From: Fasciolopsis buskii
Lineage: Eukaryota; Platyhelminthes; Trematoda; Plagiorchiida; Fasciolidae
Length of the DNA: 64,000 nucleotides
Assembly (NCBI GenBank): GCA_008360955.1
Contig: LUCM01000560.1
Span: 1 to 64,000, forward strand
Reading direction: 5' to 3'
Shown: piece by piece, positions 24,201-37,900 of the stretch
Layout: each line of letters opens with the position of its first letter
Numbering within the stretch: position 1 is the first letter of the stretch
Position numbers and translations under genes: made by a program
The notes under the pieces: model-generated
Told to the model about the DNA's origin: nothing
Database searches by the model: none
What the model saw: only the letters and a program-made list of their open reading frames with translations

Positions 24201-27200
24201 GCCACGTGGATGATCTGTTTCACTTTTTTATAACATAGTGGAAGGGGTATTTCTCATGGCCACTCGCACCCATCATTCGGGGGAGGGGAAGGGACCGGGC
24301 ACTTTGACCACGGAACTTGGAGTAGCATAGAATCACATAAGGTTTCACTAAGTCGTACCGCATGACGACGAGTTGCCGACCATCACCTACCATTGATTCC
24401 CATTCGTAATTTGTGATTTTGTCTGTTGTACTATCCGGTTGCTCATGCCAAAGTAGAGGGTTGACTTAGGGGGTCCTATTCCGAGCCTTTGGCTAGAAGA
24501 GTCTACAGGACGGGAGAGCGAAAGAAGGTGTTCGCGAACTACTGGTAGTCAGTAAACAGTCTTCTTCAGTTCGTGGACCAGACGCCACGGGATTTCATTA
24601 GCATCATGGGTCTAACTTTGGTCCTCACGTCTCCACCACAACACTGGCAGTCTATGAGATTGCACTTTGACCCTGTTTAACGGCGGATTATCCTGCTCAC
24701 GTTACATGACCACTAATAAACACTTTCAGCTTTGTATAAAGAGAATGCTTACCAGGTGAAAACCCGCCACGACCAGCTGTCTGTGCGCGACCGTCTATTT
24801 GATGATCATGAACACATTTTACTCACAGACTTTTCTGATATTTGTAATCTGGGGACGCACCGGATGACGCACAGCCCTGCAGTTAGACGGACTCTTTTTC
24901 ACTGAACCACAACTTCTGGGTAACAACTTAGAATTGTTTTAAGTGATTTAGCTGTCAGCTGATCATGTTAGCAGTAGGTTGTTACTCGAAAGATTATTGG
25001 TCCATGGGCTTTTCAGCAATAGCTCTTCAGTGGGTTAAGTTCAACTAACGTTAAAACGGGGTAAAATAATGAATAGGCAATTTTGAGATATCCATTTCCA
25101 AATAGATTTTATGAATGGTAAAATCATGAGCAGTGCTGAAGCCTAAGCTTGATGCTTGTAAAAGCCTAGCAATGCAGCACAGTATTTTAAGGGACAAATT
25201 TTTGGTTCATTTAAATTCCTGAAGGTTACCGTTTGTAGGCCAACAATCTATGTATTTTCATCAAGAACATAATGTTGCGGTAGTGAGTGGACAGCTAGTG
25301 GTTTCTACCGTTTAGGATTCTTGGTTGAGATGCAGGCTATGGAGCTCACTCTTTTTATATCTAATTGAATTCGTTGCGGTTGTAAGGATTTCTGGTAGTA
25401 TTAAATTAATCAGGCAACTGATTTTAGGGCGATAGTTTAATCGGTGCATCCACGAACCTGTAGCGACGAATCGAATACAAGTAGGTAGTTCATGCACCCC
25501 ATTGGAGGCGTTAAGTTTTCGTTGCGTCTTATTATGATGTTTTGTGTATTGGGATGACTAGGGCGAGGGTTGAAATCTTTGTGTTAATGTGTGCTTGTTC
25601 TCCTCATTCGGAGTACATAATTGCGGATTCCCACCCAAGACCAGGCGGTAAAACTGGGATATTTTGCATTCCTGTGGGACATGCTTCTTCGACCGCGCCC
25701 GTGCCTAAGACGCATCGTAAACAAACGAATGAATTTCTTATTCCCGACTTGAACTCGGAAAGCATTAGATCCTTGATTACTGGTGGATAAAAAAACGTTT
25801 TTCAGACTCTTAGACATCCTTAGTGTATACATCAGCGTTTGAAAGCTCTGAGTAGTTTAAAGACAATCTCTGATGCAGCTTTGTTTCTCATTACTCTGGT
25901 CATGTTGGCAAGATGGATGGGATGCAAAACAAACATCTGAAAAATTTCGCCCCGAATTGTCTTAGTCGGAATGTGCCAAAAATCCTTCCATCATATCTGG
26001 GTTTCTGAAGGTTTTCATAGTACTTTTACAGAAACGCATACACATTGTTTGACCTACTTTATTATTTCATACATTATTTTGTTATTACTTTTCAATTACT
26101 TGCAATTATTTCAAAACCATTTATAACCTTCACTCAGCTAGCTTCTTAAGATCTGGCTTACATAGATCTGAAGCGCAATCTGTTTCGCGTGGTCTTGTTT
26201 GTGCGCCCGTACTGTAAGGTAGACCGATTGTTAGTACATTGCTACACAGTCTCCGAGCGGATATGCTCTTGTGAGACCTTGCGAAACAACTTCATGTTTT
26301 CACCCAATTCTCTCGTTCCGCCCTTTTAAAGATATTCGTTACCTGTAGGTTTTCGATCATCGATGTCTACCTAGTGTGGGTAGAATTGGGTGGAGTGAGT
26401 AATTTGCAGGTTAGGAATCGGTATTGGGTGCCGGTTCTAACAGCATTCTATCCCAACCTATCAATCTTAGTAAACTTCATTGGTTGGGTCACGTGTTGCG
26501 TATAGCGACCACTCACCTAGAACAACGTGCCCTATTTTGAGTTCCTCCCTTGGAATGGAAGAAGCTATGCGGAGTTCAACAAATGACATGGCGACGTGGA
26601 ATGAGAAATGTGTAGCAAACACTTAGGTGTACTAAGTGTCTCACATTTTCGTGGTTCGGATCTAAAAGACCCATTGACCAGCTTGCCAAATTCACTGAAG
26701 GATATGGCAGTGAACTATGAAGAGTTTCGGTCGTGTTGTCGTTTTCTGCTAAATCAGAATGGTTGAGTGAAAGTGCGCCTGCACAGTTAGACTGAACTCC
26801 GTGCGTTGGCCACCACGGAATTCGTTTCTTTTCCCCGCTGCTTTTGGTCTATTCTCTGTTCCCTTTGAATATTCATTCTTTCTATTGCAAATTGTAGCAT
26901 TAGGGGAAAGACAGCGGCCAGTAGGGCTTGCCCTGTTGTTTAATGCCGAAAGTGAATTACGTTGATGAAAGATGTAAGAATGTGGCTGAAAATCAAATGC
27001 TTTAGATCCCTCTTTAGTCTTGCTTCACCACAAAAGCTCCGTGCATACAGATACGTCTGTTTTTTGTTGCATTTCGTTCTCATCGCCACTGCATTACTCG
27101 AATATCGAAAAATTTTTGGATTGACTACCGCTTTCTCTCCCCATGACTAATCGGAGAATCAGGCTACATCTGACCGTAGTTCGTTGCGATATTGTCTCCT

Positions 27201-30200
27201 ATATAGTGTCAACATTTCGGCATGTCTCATACGATTTTTTTCCGTTTTCATTCCTCCTCGATTATCACAATCGAAACTGGAAAACATGTCGGTTAACAAG
27301 GGGTCAGTTTTTCTGCGTGCTCGTTTACCCCTCCTGTTTGATTTGATCCTGGCGAAGTAGCACAAAGTCTAGATATTTCATGTTTGCTGCACAGTGACCG
27401 AGAGAAACGGGTGCAATTCAGACTGTTTTCGGTATGGAAACGCCGTCTAGAACTTGATTGAGCGGATCATCCTAGGTAACTGATCTCGTGGCTGTTTACT
27501 CGAAATACCTTACATCTGTCTGGCTGTGGAAATACTCCGTACTGAATATTTTTGTTTAGTTTTTGAGATATCGGATCTTGCACGGCCAGTTAGTTGTCCG
27601 GCTCTTGGTAGCTCCTGCGATGCTAATCTGGAGTGTGACATATTTCCATTTGGATTTCTTTTGCATGCAGAAGCGAAAAAGCAGCTGATTGAAGTTGGTT
27701 TTCTCAGTCTTGTTATGACCAGTTGGCGTTTATTTGGCGCGATTTGCCCGTGGCGTTTATACCGCCAGCCGGTTGCTTTGTGTGCTCTTGTTTTGACGTT
27801 CTTCATTTACCCGTTCCGTATCGAGGCCCCACGTGAACGTTTGCACCGTTAAGTGAATCGTCCGGAAATGTTCGCTTTGTTATACTGTTCTGAGTTCTCA
27901 TGAGAACTTCCAATGAAATTAGGCGTAAGATTAGTGTAGCGGGATTGTGAACAGCGTAAAAACAATCTTACTGTGTATTCCTCAAATTAATTATCAGAGA
28001 TGAATGCATAGCCGCTTCTTCTATTCACGCGCAAAGTTCTTGCACATCATTGTTTTGTCCACGAGCGAACATAACAATATATTGTTCATTACGGCAACTC
28101 CAGGTATCGAACGAGCTCATTTTCAGGGCTTCATAATCATGCCGTTCCATCACACTAGGTTTGATCAATATCAACTGGGATAAGGAAAAAGAGTGGTTGC
28201 ACAAACGAAATAAGTCCAGAGTGGGAAGAGAAAAGGTTCGCTCTTCACCAAAATAAGAGAAGACCGTTAGGCTAATGGCATCCGCTTTTTCGGTTCAGAG
28301 TTAGATCTGGATCACATGCGCCTTTTTCCACTCTTGACTCATTCGGCTCGTCGAACCAGCACCTTCCCTTATTCCGGTTAACACCAGTTATATTTTACGT
28401 GATGCAGTGGCTTCTTTATGGAAATGAGTTTGTTCGCCACTTAGTGCTGTTCTCGACGTGTTCCGTGGGTCTATTCGCATAATATGGGAACTGTAGAAAA
28501 CAAGACTCATTTTTGTTGAATTTAATGGTGACGAGTTGATTGGATTAACGGAATAGCTTCTTCTTCTACATAGTACTCCATTCAGTATGTGTTTTATTGT
28601 GTAGCTTGTACACTTCGTTTTTGCTTCCTTTAGAGCATGTGAATAATCGGACGGATACTAACACGTTATCATGGACTAAGTTATCTTTACCGTAAGTCTC
28701 GCGAAAAAAACGGCTGGATCGTGGTTGTTAATCTAGATTCATATTAAAACCTTTCGCTTTATGTATGCGACAGACTTATTCCTTACTCCACGGTTAGCCT
28801 TATGACAGCTGTGTTAACAAGATATTTAGAACCTCTCATATCCCCGGGTAGAAGTGGCTGAATCATTGCGATTCTACGTGACACGTGGCAAATTCTAACT
28901 CCAAATCATGGTTATATAGATTGAACTGTGAACGTGGTTGTTGACTCCTTCGATTGCTGTTCAGTTGACAATGATATATATATATATATAGAGAGAGAGA
29001 GAGGTCTGGACGTTAGAATTGAGGGCGGCGTTGTGGGTGCTTTGAGTTAGCATAATTAGGGCAGATAACAAAAAAGGAGACGCGGAAATTGTTCGATAAA
29101 TTGACAAGGAAACAAAATTTGCTCTCTTCATCGTGGAGTAGTGACTGAATGAATGAACGGATTACTTTTCTTCGGAAGCACAGGACCGGTCTTGCAGTTG
29201 TTGCCACTCCCCAATTATGTGTACACAATGAGTTATTGTGCTATCATCTCGGTACTTATGTAGTTTGTAGGATTTTGATTCAACGCTTGCTTCCGTACAA
29301 TCGCGCGATTCTGTGAGAGCAAGTGGGAACAAAATTGCGATCAATGATCTAAAAGAAACTAGACTTCGGGTATGTTGATTTGGTTTAAGTTAGGTTTTTT
29401 GCTTTGACGTCATCCAAACTGGTTTGTTACTGCGGATCACGAACTAAACTGATTACTTTTTTGTATAAATTGCGGCTGCTTGCTATTGTTTCATGGTCAG
29501 TGCTTGTGGGTCCATTATCATTAAGCGGTGTTGTCACTCGATCAGTTGCATGTGGCACACGCGTGATAGTGACATGTTTGCATATGCTTTATTAAAAAAA
29601 TTCTCATTACGGGTGTGAAAGTTAGGCGTATTTTGATTTTTGCACAAAAACAGCAAGCGAATGCATATATAGAAAAGGTTAAATGTTTTGCAATCGTTTC
29701 AGCCGAATGCACTTGTACTCTGTTTGTCTGCCAACGATTGTGCGTGGTTCGCTACGATCAGAAAATTTGCTTTAATAAGATCCCGTATCCTCGGTAAGCT
29801 CTGCCAGGCTGAAATAGGCCAAGCAATATACTGTGCTCTCGCTTAAAGCGTACTTCCGAAGAATAGTTATTCCGTGAACGAGCACCACCTGAGTCTTTAT
29901 TTTGATTCGACCATCAAACCCCTCACGAGAACGAAAACCCCAGAGAAGCGGATGCATTTAACTAGTCCCGACAGATATTCTTTATTCAGTATGAACCACC
30001 ACTTTACCATTGGGGATTGAAGGTGCACGCTACCTTCGGTGGTAAACTGAGGTTCATTATCGTCCTACTCGTTACCACACCTGACCTACTGAGACCGTGT
30101 GGCTCTAGGTCACTGCACGTTTCAGGGTCAGGGTTTCCAGTCTCCCCCAGACGTGATGGGCCATAAGGGCTATGGTGCATACCGGTTCTACTGCATACAA

Positions 30201-33200
30201 TAGAAATACCCTGCGTGTTTCACCTTATTGAGCCCTTATCTGCAATGCACATCTATCCTGCTCCAGATGGAAGTCGAATGACGCGTAAATAATTGCTGTT
30301 GTTTCACAAGAAAAGCATAATAGGGTAACCCGTAGTTTTATCACTCTTGTGATCAGGATGCCGCGCTCTCATGCAAATGGGATTACTCTTCAACCCTTTC
30401 CATTCGTATTTCGCTTGTTGATCTGATGGGATTATGTATAGTAATCTTCCAAGTAATTATCTTTGTGCGACCGTCGCGTCTTTGGTAAGTTTCAAATAAA
30501 ATCAGAGGCTGTTGAATCGCATACATTTGGTGCTTGAGATGAACGCATAGTGCCTTCATTTGATGTTCACCATTGACCGTTGCTTATTGATTAGTCCATT
30601 CAAGTGACCGATGTCGAATCGTACCTTTTTCGTTGCGGATATCATTTCAGCTGCACAGCTGTCTCATCTATACCCGTGACAGAGTTGATGATTAGAAGGA
30701 CAAGCTAGGGCAGTATGGAAACAAAAACCGTCTCATTTGGCGGTGACCTGCAATGGAAAAATATGCACAATCGTTGGTTCCTTTCTGTACAGAAAACGAA
30801 ATATGAAAGGGTGCCTCGCGGACTACCAGTGGCTATTCCGATCCATCTGCTACTAGAATGCTATAAATCAATTAATGAACGCTTAATTCGTACAGGTGCT
30901 GACTATATACGGTTAGTAAAAAAAGCATAATTCTATGGAACCATTCCATGGGGAACATACGGTCTCCCATCAAACATGCCGGGAAACTAAATTTCAGGCC
31001 GCATTCGCAGTTGATTTTTCTGATGAGTGGGCCGGAATTCTGCAAATTGTGGATGCAAAGTCCGGCTGATTTGGCAAGAAATCGTTTTCCGTTCCATTAT
31101 CTTATTTAGTCTCAGATAAGGTCAGAATCTCCCGGGGGAAATGACAAATAATTAAGCACAATTTTTAAACTGAATGCAGTTAACAAAGAGCTAGTGGCAG
31201 TTAGGATTGTTGCTCAGTGCATGTTGCGCTTGTCACTCCAACGGGTCAGTGTTTCGAATCCTACACGTGTCGGTCTCTGAAGGTAAATGGCGATTCGCAA
31301 CCGTCCGCATCGTAACCACGCTTGACATATTGTTACTTATTTGGTTCCATGGCACTAATTTTCCTAGTTATGGTTGCCGATTCTTCGCTGAATGTACTGG
31401 CCCTGATGCATGAAGTATGCAATAAAAATGGTCGTATGTGTTGATACAGGTACACAGACTAGCAGTGCACACAGCATAAGATAATCACTGGACAAGGGTA
31501 TCACAAAGAGCACTCATCACGGGAGGGGAATGCAAAAAAGTACTAGTGTCCAACTGACTTTTAAGGCTTCCGTGTATCCATCGAAGAAACGGTCGTTACG
31601 TTAGTAACATGTTCGTTGACATAATTTGTGAATCATAGTCACCGAATCAGTGTGGGATCTAGAGCCTTTTTGTTTGCTACAAAGTGGTTTATCAGAATTT
31701 TACGTCTCTATTGATGCTGTACCTTCACCGTATGGTCCAGTGTACTGTCTGCCTATTGTTCTTACACACGTCTTATATCGTTGGGTCCAGAAACATTCTT
31801 TCCGTGCCCTCTTCAAGGTGTATCTTGGACCGTGACTACTATGATCAGTTCATCATTTCTCAACATGGAAATTTGAATGCCTCTTTCTAGGACTAATTGT
31901 GGTTTTTGTTATGTGAGTGTTTATTTGCACTTCACCGGTGCTTAGATTTGCCCTGACATGCGTACCACACGATTTGAAGGATCCAGTCCTGAATCCTACT
32001 GTTTCTATCGATTAGGATTGCATCAAAATTTGTGCAGCACGCTCTTGCCTAGATGTTAGTGATAGGGGAAGGATTGCAACTGACGGTCGGCTGGCTCGTT
32101 ACAACATCTCGGCTTATTTGACTTTGTGCAGATCCAAGCTTCAGGATCATAGTTGCCGATTTCCCGTTCTCCCCTCCTTTTTCGACTAATGTGCCCTGGT
32201 GGCTATGAGGTATGCACTTTCCGCCACATTCATTCCCCAAACAGGCTTTTAAAGAAGTACAAAGCACTGTTGAGGTCAGCTGCCGTCGTTTTCTGTGCTC
32301 TTCTTGTGCGGCGACCTACGTGCATAAGCCTCTTTGTTCAATTAAATGCAATCCAATGGAAAGAATGGAATGCACATACACTTGACTTATTCTGAGTTTG
32401 CTGATCAGATTGTTTCTTGTGGTTCTGTGACTGTTCTCACTGTGACAATGAATGTTGGTTTCTTATTCAAAAAATTAATCCCGGCTTGGTTAATTCCTAC
32501 CTTAGTCATCCCAGTAGCTTCAATGCACGGATATGAGAATGGATTCTTAGGGTAGATAAAATTCTTTGTTCTACCGACATCGGTCATTTTGCTGGTAGGT
32601 AACAGTTCCACAACACCCGATCTACTGGAACTTTGTGCATAATTTTACATCATTCTACATTTATCGGTCGTATCGGCTGCGCGTCCATGCTAGTGTGACG
32701 GTTTTTTACGCAATGAGATATGCGAACGGGTGTAACAGTATCATACCCGAGTGTTCACAACTAGATTAACTCAATTGATGTCTGTTTGATGCACCGATGG
32801 TTATTGTCATTCTTATTATGCGTTCGGACATTTAGCTCTAGCGGTGATTTCAAAAAAGCCGCTGTAATGAAGAACGCAGTTTCTTACCATCGTTCCGTTA
32901 TCCTACAAGATGATAATGTGTGCGGGTATGACAGTAAAATTCGATGGATTTGTAGAATTTTGTCCATTCCACTACAAGAACCTCGTACTGACCTCTGCCA
33001 AAATATAACGAGTTGTTTTTAATTGAAATCGCTTGTGCATAACCTGTTCGCTTGCCGTGGTACCAGTAACCCCTTGTGAGACCAAGTAAAATAGAGGATT
33101 CGATCACTGAAGCTGGGAAAATCGGCTGGTCCTGGAAAACTAACTCCAGTCCTTTTCTAACTGGGTGCTGATACCCTGGTATATCGCTTGGCTCTTTGAT

Positions 33201-34879
33201 CCGTGATTTTTGAAGCGAAGAACATGTTCCGTGATCGCGGGAAGAATCATTGATGGTGTCAGTCTTCAAGGAAGGAATACGTAATAATAGTAGAGCTTAT
33301 CGCAAGATCTGCTTGACTTCGACAGATAACAAGGTTTTTGTGTCGTCTTACGGTGACTGGTGAGAGTAACGTTCGCTCTCAGTAGGCCGGATTTCGCTCA
33401 GATCGAGGTTCCATCGACCAGTCCTTTACCAGTTGGTGAAAATGCACCACGCAAGCTGTCGCCGAACAATCATGATTTTCCTGTACTTGAAAAAGGTGCC
33501 TCTGACTCATTCGGCTGAACAGCACTATTCAGTGCTCTTCAGCAGAAATGTGTGAAATAATTTCGCGAATCTATTGCGATCAATGTACTCGCATACCTGT
33601 GGTCACACAGTGAGCTACCGAGCTCGAAATGACCAACGGTTTTCAACACGGAAAACTCATTTCGCCGTTCTCGCTTGACTTCGCCATCAGTGGGATAATG
33701 GAGAACGTTTTAGGCATCAGAATTGCACATGGTGAAGAGCCCTTGTATTTAGATTACGCCGATAAAATTATCTGATTGTTCGAATATGTGGAAAATGCGC
33801 AAACTCCACTTAATGAATTCACAAGAGCTGTATCCGGTATGTGTGTAGAATACTGCTGCAAGTTTGGGCTTCGGTAATTCCTAGCTGGGTGCTCAATGGT
33901 GAGAAATTAACAATTGTTGGCCGCTTCAATTACCTCGGCAACCGCTTCACGAAGGAGAGTAGCGTGGTAGTATGGGTGACGAACATTGTAACAGCCACTA
34001 TTTCCACCGCAGTCATTGGACGCTCAGTCTTTTTGTGGCATAATTCCCCTGTTAAAAGAGATAGACGCATGGAATGCTAGTTGTCTACAAATTTATCCGC
34101 TGTAAGGCAATAAACCCGTCTTGATACCATCCCCCCACCAATCGGAAATGTGTGACTATTGATTCTTAGTTGTATAGAATAAGTGTGTAATTCTGTCACA
34201 TTCCCTATTGCATCGGCGCGACACCGAATGTCTGACTGACAAAACTCTATCCTTAACACTAAGGAGAAATTGCCGGTTTCTAGAACCGTTCGTTTTTATC
34301 ATAATTAGCAGACGGATAAAGTTCGGCTGTTTGTTGCTCATCTAATCTGCAATATGCAAGTGTGAGTGGCCGTTCCCCGGGAAAAGCCACTGAGCCTCAC
34401 GGTATTCCGACGCTGCATAACGGATTGTAAAAGTCATGCTCTAGATTCAGGGTAAAACATTATGTTTTCAGTAGTCCAGGTAGTTCATTATTGTCTTTTT
34501 TTTTCTTTACTCCACTTTTCATCCACCGAAAATTCTTGTCCCATTGTAACGGCGCGCATAATATGTGAGATGACCTCAGTCGTATTCAACTTTTTTGCTC
34601 TGAGTTTTGAAAATTTCGTTTTTGTTTCTCTACTGCTCCGATGCGTCAAATAAGGCTCAGAACCGAGGTCAGGGACGCAATTGCTGTATGGCCTGCCTGT
34701 AGAACTTGTCCTCCCTAAAAAAAACCGAAAATAACAAAAAAGCTTCACAAAATGTGTACGGCAAAAACAAAAAAAAACAATTGGTTGGTCTCCGTTTATT
34801 TTTTCCTCTTTCATCCACTTTCTGTATCGTGTTGCGTCAGCACCATGCCTGTTTTTCCAGCTGGCGTAACATTTTATAC

Positions 34880-34912
<33 letters not shown>

Positions 34913-37900
34913 AATGCGGCTGTGTATTTTTTGAAATTCATTCAGTTTATGGTATGGCGCATCGTGTTGTTTGTTCTGTAGGATAAGTTGTCTTTAATCG
35001 GTAATTGCGGCTGCTTACGCAGTCCTGCTTCGAATATCAGGCCGCCTTATGCGCCCGATTCAGATGATTGTAGCACATATCTCCTAACAGAGGATACAGA
35101 ATGTTTGGAAATTCCGGTAAAATTAGAGCACTATGTAAAGCTTACCAAGTCAGTTTGGAGTGCATGACGTCTTATTTTATTATGACGACTGATGAACCAA
35201 GTAATCAATGCCTTTTAGCAGATGCATGCAACGAAAACAGACGCCACTTATCATTTGCTAAATTCTCGTAAGCTGTGAAATGCAGTGGAGCATAGACGAA
35301 ATGATCACCTTCAAGCTAACATCATGTGCATTGTTTTGCTTATATCTGAAGTTTTCACACATCGGCTTCGATTTTCAGACATCCCAAGTTGTTTAATTTG
35401 CCTGTCCTGTATCCTGTTTGTCTTTTCTAGCTCTACTTGCAGTCACGGTTGCAACTGAAGCCGACTCCCTTGGTTCGTCCTCTAGTCCAGGCCGTTCTGA
35501 TATCCACTTGTTTGTATATCGGATTCACTCGTGTCACGGACTTTAAGCATCATCCTACCGACGTACTTGGCGGTTTTGTCTTGGGCTCACTTTGTTCCAT
35601 CACTGTTGTAAGTCCCGATCGGAGCCAGTTTATTAGAACACTGTTTTTTCTCGCGTATGCGTTGATTAGCCTCGAATGAAATTGTTTCCGGACGGATGCT
35701 GCAGTTTTATGGTTTATTAGCATCATTTGCTTCAAGTCTGAGCTCTCTGAAGGCGTGAGAATTCAGCGTCCGTTCTTCTTCTCCGCAAGTTAACTAATCG
35801 GAAAACACGATGAACTGAACTTTGTCACGGGGCATTATCTGATCCGGAATCGGACTGTTTAATGGTCATTAAACGTCTTGGAGTCAGCGGATAAAGATCC
35901 GTTGGCAACATGTTACATTTACTGACGTAAATTGGGTTTTTCACACTAGCGCAACGATGGTGCCTTCTTTGTCTAAAAGGTTAACGTTGAAGTGCGGTAG
36001 AAGACCCTACACTACAATTGCAGATTTGCTACTAACAATTGGCAGTCATCAATAACGCGGTGAAGTTTGGCTGCACTGTGGGCCTTTGTTTAAGTAGTAT
36101 CCAGCGACATTTATTACAGAGCGACTTTGAACGTACCCCGTGACAAAACCAGCAAGTTTTCTTACGTCCAAAGAACGGTAGAACAACCAGCTGTAGATAT
36201 ATTAAGCAAAAAACAAACGGTGTTTGTAATCGCTCAAGTACAAGTGTTCGTTATGGTCAGATGATTAGAGACTTGTCTTCCGCATCAATATTTCGCAACC
36301 AAGCTGGCGTACCTCGAACGAGGCCTGGATTATTGCGGTGGAAGACTGGTAACACGGCCCGTATTGCTGTTCGGACTTTTGAGCTGGGAATCAAATCAGG
36401 TTGGAGTGCGCGTTGCGTCATATCCCGGGGAGAATTTGGCTGTTCGCATTCACTTCGGTAAAATATCCTAGTCGAATTCTTTCATTTTTTAGGTCACCAA
36501 AGCTAAGTCCTGTACTTGAATTTCGTAACCGAAAATCCATGAAGTGTTTCTCAATCCCATGATAGGTGCTAGTCAGGTGGACTAAGCATATTACCGCAGA
36601 AAGATCAAAGGTTTGTGTCTCAGATCGACCAGTACCTTTGGTCGAAGATGGTAATTCGTCCGACCTACTGAAATCCTATGTTTTTCTATCATCCGAAGTT
36701 CTAGGGTAATGGTTACCGGCTCCCCTCTCCCTTGTAGTTGGCTTCAATAGCCATGGAGAATTTTCTTTCCACTACACTCATTTGTCAAATATGATAAAAA
36801 TGAACGCTGTGATAAATGATTTACTCTTTAGTTTTCATACGCTGGATGTTTTCGCTGTACTATACATCTTTCTTGCAAGAAAGCTGTCTGTTTCCTTGTT
36901 AATATGTCATTTGGGGGATCAGAAGTTCTGCACAGTGTATCTTTGATCTTTTCCGTACATGTGTAAGCGGGTACACTCTTAGTCGATGCGATTTTTCTAT
37001 TGAATATGATCTTGTTCATCCCAATTCTGGCAAGTGTAACTGTTCAGCTTATTTGGGGAGCTGTGGAAAGAAATTCACCTAAACATTTGATCGCCAGCTG
37101 CAGAACTAGAGTACAATCGATAAAGGTTGATGCCGTTGCCGATGGCCACTGTCTTCTTCGTTTATATGCAATTCCTTATCCCCCTGTCCTCGGTTAGCGG
37201 AAGTCACAGGGATTTACGCATCTTATGTTATTTCACATTCGAAGGTACCGATCTGAGAGCACGTACCGGAGCAATATCCATCGTTTGTGGGGCCCACATA
37301 ACCGCAAATCCTATGTGGAATTTCCCCGCATTTCACAAGTATTGCTCCCTTGCAAAATAAGATAGAGTTTGTCCGAACATTTTTTTACAAAACCTGTAAT
37401 AATAGCACAAACGGCGCATTGAGCGATGAGCATGAAAGACTAACCGCAACAGTGAGTTCTGAACAAGTCAAGTCAACTTGGTACTAGTCTTGTTCACCTG
37501 CATGGATAAATTTCCGCCTTCTACACTGTGTCCGTGGCAACATGAGAATGAAATTTGGAAGAAACACGCATGTTTGTGTTTTGTGAATCCGCAGACTTTC
37601 GTGGAATCAATAAGCAGTTGAGCAGAATGTGATAAAATAACGTTAGGGTAAGCAAAGATATGAGCAAATTGGAATTGGAATGTCGACCCTGCACAAGTTA
37701 TAAATGGTGCTTTTGCAAGTTTAGCGTGCAAATGTTCTTGCGAGTCTGAGATTGTAAAATTTCCACGTATCAGTCCACGGTGGCTCTCACCAGTACATTT
37801 CCGAAAACGTCACCGGATTTCGGAATGTGTTGCCTAGATATTATAGGCCGACAAATATTTCTTCAGAAGACCAAATAAAATGATCGGCAAAAGAACTACA

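Larger units (their letters stand above)
24009..35430 (+). other. PLPP intron 5
   Basis: An 11422-bp intron. It holds two RTE-type LINE fragments (about 26400-26765 and 33350-34080), a diverged foldback element (about 28093-28455), and TA/GA and TA microsatellites. The remainder is unassigned AT-rich sequence with no open frame that resembles a known protein. Confidence 0.8.

Noticed and set aside
27510..27852. Overlapping open frames of about 100 codons on both strands
   Set aside because: Neither has recognisable motifs or splice signals.
37057..37197. Candidate phase-0 exon after ACTGTTCAG, starting LIWGAVERN, as the exon following phosphatase exon 6
   Set aside because: It lacks the end of the sixth helix; exon 7 at 56905 fits better in both composition and phase.
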